From Cyrtodaria siliqua (Eukaryota > Mollusca > Bivalvia > Adapedonta > Hiatellidae): a stretch of DNA of 64,000 nt. The notes below the pieces were generated by a model. The model had not been told where the DNA came from and made no database searches. It was given only the letters and a program-made list of their open reading frames with translations. Location: assembly GCA_037043455.1 (NCBI GenBank), contig JAWPHD010000295.1, forward strand, positions 1 to 64,000, read 5' to 3'. Position numbers and translations under genes: made by a program. Shown here piece by piece: positions 1 through 12,500 of this stretch (its first letter is position 1; every line of letters begins with the position of its first letter).

Positions 1-900
1 GAATTGCTAAAACAACAAAGAAATATGTAAAAAAAAAAAAAAAAAAAAAGTTCCAAGTGTGGGGCGGGATGGGGGGATGGGGTGAGGGGAGGTTAAAACA
101 TATAAGTGTCAGAATTGATAAAAGCAACACAGAAATATGTAAAAAGAAAATTCAAGTGGCGGGATGGGGAGGGGGTGGGGTTGGGGGGGTGTGTGGATGG
201 GGCAACATATATGTGTAAAAATTGACTAAAACAACAAAGAAATCTGTAACAAAAAAAAATGTCTCAAGTCTGGGGCGGGGTGGGGGTGGGGGTGATGGGG
301 TGAGAGGCGGGAATCAGTTGGGGGTTTGTGGAGGTTTATGTGTGTAAGAATTGACTAAAACAACAAAGAAATATGTAAAAAAAAAAAAATCAAATGTGGG
401 GCATGGTGGGTGGGGTGATGGCATGAGAGGCGTCGGGGTGTGGGGGGGAGGGGGTTGGGGAGCGGGGAGGCTTGCAACATACATGTATAAGAACTGACAA
501 AAGCAACACAGAAATATGTAAAAAAAAAAGAAAAAAAAAAAAAAAAAAAAAAAGTTTCAAGTCTTGGGGGGGATGGGGGTGGGGAGGTGATGGGGTGAGA
601 GGCGTGGGGGTGGGGTGGTGGGTGCAGGGAGGGTTGCAACATATATGTGTAAGAACTGACTAAAACAACACAGAAATATGTAAAAAAAAAAAAAAATCAA
701 GTGTGGTGGGTGTGGTGGGTGGTGTGATGGGGTAAGAGGCGGGGGGGGGGGGGGGGGGGGGGGATGGGGGGTTGCAACATATATGTGTAGGAATTGACAA
801 AAGCAACTCAGAAATATGTAAAAAAAAAAAAAAAAAAAAAGTGGGGGCGGGGTAGAGGGGGAGGGGGGGGGGGAAGGGGTGGGAGAGGAGGGAGCCCATG
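1..900. repeat. A-tract / G-rich minisatellite, about 7 units
   Basis: About seven diverged units of 105-165 bp begin near 1, 113, 219, 349, 490, 653 and 791. Each opens with a conserved segment resembling GAATTGACTAAAACAACA, then AGAAATATGTA, then a poly-A run of variable length, then a G-rich, almost C-free stretch. The G-run near 741-763 is more than 20 bases. Open frames across it are low-complexity artefacts. Length variation sits in the A and G runs, which are also prone to assembly error. Confidence 0.85.
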
Positions 901-1648
901 CCCAAATATGGGTGAAGTAATAAGATGCATAATGCTATAACAAATCCCAAACCAAAATTATAGATATATACATGCTTACATGCAAACCTAGATCTGCCTT
1001 TATTGCACATTTTATGGGCCATCACAATTTGGGTTCCACGGGAGCCCAGAATTTGCAAAAGACAAAATTACTTATCCAACCCTTTACAACATACTATAAG
1101 GAAACCAATTCCAAAATTTAGTTCAGCTAGGACATGAAATGTAAGAGATATAAACACAGCTTACACACAAAATTTGATGTGAAACAGACACATTTTAAGG
1201 GCTATCAGAATTTGGGTTCCATGGGAGCCCATGGGTTACAGGAACCAAAATTACTTAAGCAGCCCTTAAGATAATGCTATAAGGAAGCTAATGGCCAAAT
1301 TTGGTTGAGCTAGGGTAAGAATTGTAAGAGATATAGACTTGTAAACACAGCTTACACGCAAAATTTGATGTGAAATGGGACACATTTTATGGGCTATCAT
1401 AATTTGGGTTCCATGGGAGCCCATGGGTTACAGGAACCAAAATTGCTTATGCAGTCCTTAAGATAATGCTATAAGGAAGCCCATGGCCAAATTTGGTTGT
1501 GCTAGGATAAGAAATGTAAGAGATATAGACTTGTAAACACAGCTTACACGCAAACCTGAATGTGGGACGTCGACGCCGACGCCAACGCCGACGCCGACGC
1601 CGGGGTGATTACATAAGCTCTCTTATTCTTCGAATAGTCGAGCTAAAA
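900..1648 (+). mobile_element. Pearl/HINE-like element, family E (3' end resolved)
   Basis: Three or more ~180-190 bp core units carry the phrase GGGTTCCATGGGAGCCCA (near 1030, 1212 and 1405) with a shared ATAATGCTATAAGGAAGC block. They are followed by a GACGCC microsatellite (1565-1602) and a 3' terminus with AGCTCTCTTATTC / GAATAGTCGAGCT arms and final CTAA. This is the pearl / Helentron-associated layout: tandem core, short microsatellite, terminal hairpin, CTAA. The 5' end is not clear because the element runs into the minisatellite to its left. A second, diverged set of the same core lies near 11940-12660. Confidence 0.6.
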
Positions 1649-1657
1649 ATGGCATTA

Positions 1658-2369
1658 TTAATGCAAAAATATATTGAAAATTTTGTGGAGCCACTTCCTG
1701 GCAACGATGGGGACGGGGTAGACCCCGTCTATGAGGAGCACAGAACTATTGGAATATCGTGTTTTGGACCCCTTTTTGCGGCTGTGTATAAAATCACAGG
1801 CAAATTTTGGCGAGTTAAAGCCTAGTTCCTGGTTGTAGGAGTCTATTACTGTAGAGATCCTTTATTTGCACATGAAGATCTTTGTCATCCGTGCTCTCCC
1901 AGTCAACAATACCCCTGGCCCTGTTCCAGTCCTTGGTAAAAATTGGTGGAATTTGAAGAATCCCTATGTGGATATTGTCATATTTACTGTTTATGACAAC
2001 TAATCGGTCAAGTACAGGCCTAATGGCAGTGACAAGTTCCTCTGAACTCGTGTATTGAGGATATATAAATTTGCCAACCTTGCATGTGACATCACACGTA
2101 AAGCGCCAAAAGAGAACAGTAGCCTCACTGTTATTCTTCGCTAATTGTTCAATGTTAGATTCTAAGAATCTTAGACCATCGGCCGATTTCCTTCCATACC
2201 TGCACCACCAAACCACCTCTGGTTTATTTAAGGTTATATTTAACGTTTCTGGGATTAAATAATTCCCTTTGCTGTCGGTCAATATAAAGAGTTTATTTGT
2301 GATTGGCTGAAGCCCTTGCCCAGGATTCGCCTGCAAATATTTATGTATTTTTCCTATTTCTGATGACAT
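1658..2369 (-). pseudogene. SGNH-hydrolase-like retroelement accessory ORF, one frameshift
   Basis: An ATG at 2369 opens a 184-codon frame on the minus strand. It contains FILTDSKGNYL (a GDS-like block I, near residue 28), VVWWCRYGRK and the segment GILQIPPIFTKDW. I recognise this type from memory as ORFs common in bivalve genomes, presumably retroelement-borne. The frame stops at 1815, but the homologous C-terminus continues in another frame to 1658 (SPKFACDFIHS, then LLIDGVYP). A single frameshift near 1840 therefore breaks it. The expected catalytic Asp-x-x-His of block V reads DGVY, so the His is lost. It lies between a pearl-like element and the last ROCO exon seen. Family assignment is by motif only; activity is unlikely. 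Confidence 0.5.
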
Positions 2370-3395
2370 AGTATAGCATACCAGTCAATGACTTTTAGAT
2401 TTTAATTTTAAATTTGTTATAAATTTGATCATAACTGGCGAGCGGTCCGACGTGACTCAAATTTACCGTGTTGATAGAATTATAAAATTTGTAAGTTCAA
2501 TTTGAACTCAATAAAATCACATGCATTGCTTACTTTGTAGAATCCTGGAATACTACACTACAGGACACAAAACAGAAACACAACATCAACTGAGTTCAGG
2601 CAAGAGGTGATGTAGGGCAGTCCCCACGCTCACAATACCCGACTCAAGATGGTGAAAGTTTACATGATTAAAATGGCGCTTGTTTGTACTGGCATTTACC
2701 AGTGAAAAATATTATAAACAAGTAATTAGTAAACTAATGTATAAGAACTAGTAATTAAGTAACAAGCCCAATATTATTTATTTAATTTGAGTAAATTTAG
2801 GATGTATGAGTTGAAGAAACGAGTCTGAAAAAATTTAGAAAATTTCCATTGTTCCAATATGGAACGAGACACCCGACCAAGTCCGTAAGAGAAAAATGCC
2901 AAAAATTCCTAATTAAATTAAATCAAAAAAGCTTATGAGCCATCCTTAATGATCGTAAAAGATATCAGATGCTTCTTGAAGTTTGTTGAGCTGGGATGAT
3001 GAAGATTTCACGTGGATTTCAAGTGATGATGCGAGAGCACATTTTGGAGACGTCTTGTTTTGAAGAAGCCGGAACCAGAAGTGAAAAGTCTCACCCACAA
3101 ACACATAACTATCACACAGACGAAAGATGGTTTCTATTCAAAATGGCTACAGACATGTAACGTTTCTGACCGATTTTTAAAAACATTTATTTGATTAAAT
3201 GTTGCTATTAGTGTTATTTCAACAACAGTCAATTGTATTTGTTTGCACAAAAAGTCTGCATATTTTGAACGTGGGCTGGCACAACTAAATTGTAGTATCA
3301 ACATGACATCATGCTTTTGTTAATAATGAACGAAACAATATTTTTAACCAAATTGCCTTATCAGTTCGACCGGTAACATGTAGCTATGTACATAC
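2370..3395. other. Intron or intergenic DNA, nothing recognised
   Basis: AT-rich unique sequence with no frame longer than about 60 codons. I looked on the minus strand for the next COR-domain exon and did not find one; it may lie left of the window. Confidence 0.5.
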
Positions 3396-3529
3396 CTAAA
3401 GTACAAAAGACTTCCACATTCGTGATGGAACTTTAGAAAAAGATCCAACTCTTTCTTCTCTGGATCGTCTCCCAATGGCACTCGCATATACTGTTCGTTG
3501 ATCTCAGAAAGCTGAGATCTTTTGATTAT
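3396..3529 (-). CDS. ROCO gene exon 10: start of COR domain
   Basis: 134 bp, phase 0 in and phase 2 out. The acceptor is GTTTTCCAG before ATAATCAAAAG and the donor is CTTTAG|GTATGT. It encodes [15 protein letters not shown], then [17 protein letters not shown], the start of a COR domain (family pattern: L-x-F-L-x-x-x-x-x-G-x-L-x-Y-F). The reading runs off the donor into intron. The next exon, expected to begin near the COR 'V-x-x-PQWL' region, was not found to the left, so the gene continues outside the window. Confidence 0.9.
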
Positions 3530-6500
3530 CTGGAAAACGATATTAAACACCATTATTGTCTTGTTTAATAAATATGAAACACAGGATATTTTATTAAATA
3601 GAATTTAGAATTCGACCTTGATTACTAGTGTTCAAATGTTTTACTCGTACTGGATTAAATAATCTTGTTTGTTTCAAATGACTGACAGCGACTCTTATAT
3701 TAAATTTATTTGAAACCTCAAATAACAATAAATACGGAAATGTTTGAAATGCCAGGTTAAAATGAAATGCCCAGTGGATTTGACAGACAACTGCATATAT
3801 TCAATGTTGATTGTTGCATTGTTTGATAAATTCTTTAACTTTACCACAAACCACTTACATTTAACAATTTAACAAACAACAATGAAGCTGTACACATTTT
3901 AGATCCTTCGAAAACTTTAATCTATAAGATATGTAGACAAGTATTATCAAATAAAAGCTAAGATCGACACTTTTGAAATGTTTTGTCTTAAAACAAATAA
4001 AACCAGGGGATGTGTGTGGGAGAAAAACGTGATAAACCCTAAAAAAAGAAAAGATTATGAAACTTTCTTTGACTCCTCTCTGCTCTGATTCTCTGAACCA
4101 ATCTGAGCAAATCTGTCCACTCTTTTCTAGTCAACGTATTATTTAATACATCCATGTCATTATCATCGAGCTACCGAATGTCAATATTCAAATAACATAT
4201 GTCTATAGTTTGTACCAAATGTCAGTCATGTTAATTACAGCTTTTTGTTTAATTACATGGTGTCGAATACGCCAACATAATGTAATCATAATGGATGTGA
4301 TATATTAACTATATTCAAACCTTCAATAGGTGATGCAAGCATTATGTATAGTTTGCGAAAATCTTTTTCTGAAATATCTAGCACGATTTGGTTGATCAAT
4401 GCTTGTATTTACTAAACTAAAAAGACATTAAAGCAACTTGTAATTGGAATTTAGTATATCAATAGAGTTTGCCAAAAAAGAATTAATTAAAGATGTATAG
4501 TTAACCCACATTAGGCGACTGTGCTGCACGACTGTAAGCTCTCATTTGAATTGTTATCGTCTTGAAGCCTATTTGCAATACATGTCAATGATAACCTGAG
4601 CTTTTGAGACAATGTTATGGTTATCTGGATCTTGAATATAGCCCTACTTTTTTAAAGAAACGCGTAAGATATGTTGACCACAAGCAACACCTTGTAAATA
4701 ACCTTGAGGGACGTGAGAGGCGTAGCATTTTATATAACCTCTCGATGACACGTAGATACGCAATACAACCGTAACGCCATTTGCTCCTGTATGTTCGTTG
4801 CGCCCGAAAGATCGCATTTTTTTATAATTTTAACCTCAGTGCATTGCCAAGTTTATGGGCTGTAATTCGAGTTTCTGTTCCAAAGTTTACGGGTGATAAT
4901 TTACACGAGTTAACACGACTTATTTATCGCCTCCTATTACATGCACACATAATAAGAAAGCGCATTCCAACATCGGTTGAGTTGTGGCAAGACATGTACA
5001 TATATTGTCACAAACAAGAGACTAAGCCGAAACACAGGGTACTTCATAGTTAGCATTTTTAAATATCCAAAAAACACAATAATTAAAACAATGTTGTTTT
5101 GTTTTTGAAAATATAAATGTAAATTAAATTAGTTCGCTCATACGTTAGTTTTTACAAATTAAAATAAACCAACTATTACTTGATTTGAATCAATATTTTC
5201 AATCTTCTTTATATTTTGAAATTCTAAGAGACTACGCATATACGCATATTTTGCTTCTTCTTTGTGAAGCTATACCTTGCATCCTTCATCTTTTAACGAA
5301 ATCAGCTTTTGTTCTAGAGTTATCCATTTCCCCGGGATCGACTCTCCCCAGTAGGTTTGCTTCTTTGCGACTTCCCATATTTTCTGTTTTAGGTCTTCAA
5401 GTCTGGGATCTTCGATTTTATTCTCAATAGGAAAGTTGCCATCTTCCAAGATGGTGCCTGCTATTTTCCCATCCAACTGATTTCGTATAGCTTCAAAATA
5501 GTCACCTGGCTTCTCCGTCTGTCGTTTAACACAAATAAACGTTATATAATTATAACATGCAAAGGTTGGCCTATTTTGCAAAGAATTAAAATTAAACAAA
5601 TGTAGTAGAGTATCTAATCAAGTAAGTAAGAGGCAGTGGAGTGTCTACGAAATTTCACGGACACGTGTAGCAGTGACTATATATGCATATATGTTGACCT
5701 TTGAAGCAAATTATGATTTTATCTGTAAGGTATACAGCCGGTTTTATTACGTGACACATTCCTGGAGAGACACACATTTATGTCGGGGTTAATAAAATCG
5801 CAAAATGTTTCGTTGTAAAAGAGCAAACAATATCCGTCCTTCGTACATTCAGACTGACGGCTAACCATTGCTATATCTCCAAAATAGTAAAATATGAACG
5901 CTGAACCCAAATATACCTGTACCGAACGTTGCCTATACATGCATATAACATGACATATGACCCCAAATTTAGCCCCGATATATGTTCCCGTGGATCTATT
6001 TCTACCGAGATATTGAACTTTTTTTTAATTAATTCCAAATTTAAAGCGCTGAAATGTACTTACATATATGAATACACTATGACCATTAAGTCTACAGTGT
6101 TACCTAAACATTTAAGAACGTACCTGGTTTCGGTACGCGGCACACCGTATTGCTGGGATACATAATTATGTAAAGTTTAATTAGCATACTTTACTCCGAC
6201 CTAAAATTCAGGTCAGACACGAACATTGCCTATGCTTATGTATGCACTTAAACTCCAATTATGACAATGACGTTCAGGTTTGGACAATGATTTAGTAAGC
6301 GACACAGCTTGTCCTTGTTGTACTGGCCTGGAAGGGCAAGTCCATGGTTCGTCCCGGTTCAGAACGCCGACTTGTAAACGTTACAAGAGCTGTTGGAGAA
6401 CAAGAGGTCAATGACCTTGAAGCTCTACTGATTGATTTTGATTTCAGGAAGTAGTCGCTACAGACTTGTTTTTTGAAAATCTATTTTTAGCCGTGGCAGC

Positions 6501-9500
6501 CATCTTGAATTTCCGGCCGATCTGAAATTTTGCTAGGATCAATAAGACATTAAGAGCAACATTCCTGTGAAGTTTCATGAAAATCAGTCAAGTAGTTTCA
6601 GAGAAGTAGTCGCTACAAGTTTTCATTATATAACTCTATGTAAACAAAGATGGCCGCTGGCAGCCATGTTTAACGTCAAATCAAAACGATTTTCGACAAG
6701 GACCAACATCATGTCATACTGATCATTTTAGAAAAAGTCCCATATCAATATCTCTTATTGTTTTGAAGAAGTAGTCGCTACAAACTTATTTATTTTAAAT
6801 CTATTTTTAGCTGTGGCGGCCATCTTGAATTTCCGGCCGACCTGAAATTTTTCTAGGATCAACTAGACATCAAGAGCAATATTCCTGTGAAGTTTCATGA
6901 ACATCCGTCAAGTAGTTTCAGAGGAGTAGTCGCTACAAGTTTTTACTATATAACTCTATGTAACCAAAGATGGCCACTGGCAGCCATGTTTAACGTCAAA
7001 TCAAAATAATTTTCCAGAAGGATCTACATCATGTCATGCTGATCATTTCAGAAAAAGTCCCATATCAATATCACTTATAGTTTTCAAGAAGTAGTCGCTA
7101 CAAACTTATTTTTTAAAAATCTATTTTTAGCTGTGACGGCCATCTTGAATTTCCGGCCGACCTGAAATTTTTCTAGGATCAATTAGACATCAAGAGCAAC
7201 ATTCCTGTAAAGTTTCATGACAATCCGCCAAGTAGTTTCAGAGGAGTAGTCGCTACAATTTTTTACTATATAACTCTATGTAAACAAAGATGGCCGCTGG
7301 TAGCCATGTTTAACGTTGAATCAAAACGATTTTTGACTAGGATCAACATCATGCAATGCTGATCATTTTAGAAAAAGTCCCATATCAATATCACTTATAG
7401 TTTTCAAGAAGTAGTCGCTACAAACTTGTATTTTGAAAATTTATTTTTAGCCGTGGCGGCCATCTTGAATTTCCGGCCGACCTGAAATTTTGCTAGGATC
7501 ATTTAGACATCAAGAGCAACATTCCTGTGAAGTTTCATGAAAATCCGCCAAGTAGTTTCAGAGAAGTAGTCGCTACAAGTTTTTACTATATAACTCTATG
7601 TAAACAAAGATGGCCGCTGGCAGCCATGTTTAACGTCAAATCAAAACGATTTTCGACAAGGACCAACATCATGTCATGCTGATCATTTTAGAAAAAGTCC
7701 CATATCAATATCACTTATAGTTTTCAAGAAGTAGTCGCTACAAACTTGAATTTAAAAAATCTATTTTTAGCTTTGGTGGCCATCTTGGATTTCACATCAA
7801 CATGAATTTTTGCTAGGATCAACTAGACTTCATGGGCAACATTTCTGTAAAGTTTTATGAATATCCATCCAGTAGTTTCAGAGGAGTAGTCGCTACAAAT
7901 AAAAGTTAACGGACGGACAGACGGACGGACGGACAGACGGACGGACGACGGACGCCGCACCACGGCATAAGCTCTGCTGATCTCTGATCAGTAGAGCTAA
8001 CAACACACACTCGTCGCTTTTTCAGGGAACAACCCATTATACACCTGTTATACAATCAGAGAACATGGAATCTCTCTTCATACAAGCATTGCAATGTATA
8101 TAAAGATTTATCCATAGGAAATATAAGAAAAATAAAAAAGGGGACATTTAAAGAAATGAAATAAGGGTGAGAGTTGAGTTGGCAGGGTGGGGGGTAGGGG
8201 GTAGTGGGGGCTAGGGGACTGGTGAGTGGAATAGGACGATGATTGTCATGGTAAAACGTATAACGTGTGTACCATTAATCAATGTAAATAAAGAAGAAAG
8301 TTGTAAAATGCACAGGGTATTATTTCGATGTAGAGTGGGATTATGATAGAGATATGCAGAGTCATGCACTATATGTCTATGAAAAATATCAACATCACGG
8401 ACAAGATGAGGGAATGGGATTTTTGGATTGGGGACGGTGATGAAAGAGATGAGGGAAGGTGTACTTTATATTACTCAGAAAAATAGGAAAACTATATTGT
8501 AAAACAAAACTGTGGTGTAACACAGAAACATTAAAAAAAAAAATAAAAAAAATTAATAGGGGATTTGGGCGATTGGGTAAAGGGGTGCGGATTGAGGTAG
8601 GCAATAAGAACCATACTCACGGTTTAAGACTAACAACGCTGACATATGTACTCTTCTTTTTAAATAAATGGATAAGGATTGATGTTATATTTTAAGAAAA
8701 AAAAATCATTCTATAGCGTACCCCACCCCACCTCCCTCACCATAACACCGCATGCAGCATATTTATTGTGTAAGTAACCAAACCTAACAAAATATAAGAA
8801 TTTACATTTTCCCCACTCTCGACCTGCCAACCGCACCGCCAAGACAAATTGGTTGAGGATTGGTTATTTTTTTAACAGAAATATATAAAACAATCAGTTT
8901 ATAGCCCCTCACCCAACCACCAAAACAACAAGAGGTCAATGACCTTGAAGCTCTACTGATTGATTTTGATTTCAGGAAGTAATCGCTACAAACTGTTTTT
9001 TTGAAAATCTATTTTTAGCTGTGGTGGCCATCTTGAATTTCCGGCTGACCTGAAATTTTGCTAGGATCAATTAGACATCAAGAGCAACATTCTTGTGAAG
9101 TTTCATGAAAATCCGTCAAGTAGTTTCAGAGGAGTAGTCGCTACAAGTTTTCATTATATAACTCTATGTAAACAAAGATGGCAACTGACAGCCATGTTTA
9201 ACATTGAATCAAAATAATGTTCGACTCGGATAACCATCATGTCATGCTGATCATTTTAGAAAAAGTCCCATATCAATATCTCTTATAGTTTTCAAGAAGT
9301 AGTCGCTACAAACTTATTTTTTAAAAATCTATTTTTAACTGTGGCAGCCATCTTGAATTTCTGGCCGATCTGAAATTTTGCTAGGATCAATTAGACATTA
9401 AGAGCAACATTCCTGTAAAGTTTCATGAAAATCCGCCAAGTAGTTTCAGAGGAGTAGTCGCTACAAGTTTTTACTATATAACTCTATGTAAACAAAGATG

Positions 9501-12500
9501 GCCGCTGGCAATCACGTTTAACGTCGAATCAAAACGATTTTTGATAAGGACCAACATCATGTCATGCTGATCATTTTAGAAAAAGTCCCATATCAATATC
9601 ACTTATAGTTTTCAAGAAGTAGTCGCTACAAACTTGCATGAAAATCTATTTTTAGCCATGGCGGCCATCTTGAATTTCCGGCCGACCTGAAATTTTGCTA
9701 GGATCAATTAGACATCAAGAGCAACATTTCTGTGAAGTTTCATGAAAATCCGTCAAGTAGTTTCAGAGGAGTAGTCGCTACAAGTTTTCATTATATAACT
9801 CTATGTAAACAAAGATGGCCACTTGCAGCCATGTTTAATGTCGAATCAAAATAATGTTTGACTCGGATAACCATCATGTCATGCTGATCATTTTAGAAAA
9901 AGTCCCATATCAATATCACTTATAGTTTTCAAGAAGTAGTCGCTACAAACTTGTATTTTGAAAATCTATTTTTAGCCATGGCGGCCATCTTGAATTTCCG
10001 GCCGACCTGAAATTTTGCTAGGATCAATTAGACATCAAGAGCAACATTTTTGTGAAGTTTCATGAAAATCCGTCAAGTAGTTTCAGAGGAGTAGTCGCTA
10101 CAAGTTTTCATTATATAACTCTATGTAAACAAAGATGGCCACTGGCAGCCATGTTTAATGTCGAATCACAATAATGTTCGACTCGGATAACCATCATGTC
10201 ATGCTGATCATTTTAGAAAAAGTCCCATATCAATATCACTTATAGTTTTCAAGAAGTAGTCGCTACAAACTTATTTTTTAAAAATCTATTTTTAACTGTG
10301 GCAGCCATCTTGAATTTCTGGCCGATCTGAAATTTTGCTAGGATCAATTAGACATTAAGAGCAACATTCCTGTAAAGTTTCATGAAAATCCGCCAAGTTG
10401 TTTTAGAGGAGTAGTCGCTACAAGTTTTTACTATATGACTCTATGTAAACAAAGATGGCCGCTGGCAGCCACGTTTAACGTCGAATCAAAACAATTTTTG
10501 ATAAGGACCAACATCATGTCATGCTGATCATTTTAGAAAAAGTCCCATATCAATATCACTTATAGTTTTCAATAAGTAGTCGCTACAAACTTGTATTTTG
10601 AAAATTTATTTTTAGCCGTGGCGGCCATCTTGAATTTCCGGCCGACCTGAAATTTTGCTAGGATCAATAAGACATCAAGAGCAACATTTTTGTGAAGTTT
10701 CATGAAAATCCGTCAAGTAGTTTCAGAGGAGTAGTCGCTACAAGTTTTCATTATATAACTCGATGTAAACAAAGATGGCCACTGGCAGCCATGTTTAATG
10801 TCGAATCAAAATAATGTTCGACTCGGATAACCATCATGTCATGCTGATCATTTTAGAAAAAGTCCCATATCAATATCACTTATAGTTTTCAAGAAGTAGT
10901 CGCTACAAACTTATTTTTTAAAAATATATTTTTAACTGTGGCAGCCATCTTGAATTTCTGGCCGATCTGAAATTTTGCTAGGATCAATTAGACATTAAGA
11001 GCAACATTCCTGTAAAGTTTCATGAAAATCCGCCAAGTTGTTTTAGAGGAGTAGTCGCTACAAGTTTTTACTATATGACTCTATGTAAACAAAGATGGCC
11101 GCTGGCAGCCACGTTTAACGTCGAATCAAAACAATTTTTGATAAGGACCAACATCATGTCATGCTGAGCATTTTAGAAAAAGTCCCATATCAATATCACT
11201 TATAGTTTTCAATAAGTAGTCGCTACAAACTTGTATTTTGAAAATTTATTTTTAGCCGTGGCGGCCATCTTGAATTTCCGGCCGACCTGAAATTTTGCTA
11301 GGATCAATTAGACATCAAGAGCAACATTCCTGTGAAGTTTCATGAAAATCCGTCAAGTAGTTTCAGAGAAGTAGTCGCTACAAGTTTTCATTATATAACT
11401 CTATGTAAACAAAGATGGCCGCTGGCAGCCATGTTTAACGTCAAATCAAAACGATTTTCGACAAGGACCAACATCATGTCATGCTGATCATTTTAGAAAA
11501 AGTCCCATATCAATATCACTTATAGTTTTCAAGAAGTAGTCGCTACAAACTTGTATTTAAAAAATCTATTTTTAGCTCTGGCGGCCATCTTGGATTTCAC
11601 ATCAACATGAATTTTTGCTAGGATCAACTAGACTTCATGGGCAACATTTTTGTAAAGTTTTATGAATATCCATCCAGTAGTTTCAGAGGAGTAGTCGCTA
11701 CAAATAAAAGTTAACGGACAGACGGACGGACAGACGGACGGACGACGGACGCCGCACCACGGCATAAGCTCTGCTGATCTCTGATCAGTAGAGCTAAAAA
11801 TGGATAAGGATTTCTGATATTTATGGAAACAAATACAAATACAACAAAATAACTGACTGCCCCACAATTCCAAGCTCTCTTGATGTTGAATGGGTGGGAA
11901 ATTATTATCGATGGGATTTCGGGTGGGGGACTGGTCGTGGCGAGAGACCATGCCCCAATATGATTGACCTAAGAAGAGTAAAACATATGGTCAACCAAAA
12001 TTATTGCACATTTCATAGGCTATATTAAGTTAGGCTTTACTGTCAAACAGGGAGCTCATTTGCTCCAGGATTCATTTGCTCCTAAATTATTTACGCACCC
12101 ATCTAGATAATACTATAAGAAATCATAATCCAAAATTTAACTGAGCTAAGACAAGTAGTTTAAGAGATAAAGGTATATACAACAGTTTACAGGCAGACCT
12201 TGATCTGCGTTTATTGCGCATTTCATGGGCCAGCACAAATTTGGTTCCATGGAAGCCCAGAATAGGAAGGCAAGGACATCATTACTGACGTAACCCTCTA
12301 GATAATACTATAAGGAAACCCAAGTTCGAATGTGGTAGAGCTAGGACAAGATATGTAAGAATAAACATGGTAAACACAGCTTACACGTTAAATTCGACGT
12401 GAACTGGGACATTCCACATTTTAACGTCTATCATAATTTGGTTTCCATGGGAGCCCATTGGGACAGAAACAAAATTTACGGTTGCAGCCCTGAATATAAT

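Noticed and set aside
355..1058. Pro/Phe-rich open frames on the minus strand
   Set aside because: They translate the G-rich and poly-A parts of a minisatellite; residue runs follow the repeat units.
4781..5053. 90-codon plus frame near 4.8 kb
   Set aside because: No motif, no splice signals and unusual composition; lies in a ROCO intron on the other strand.
6399..11797. CRISPR-like array impression from regular repeats
   Set aside because: Repeats are ~320 bp, spacers are not unique, and the genome is eukaryotic.
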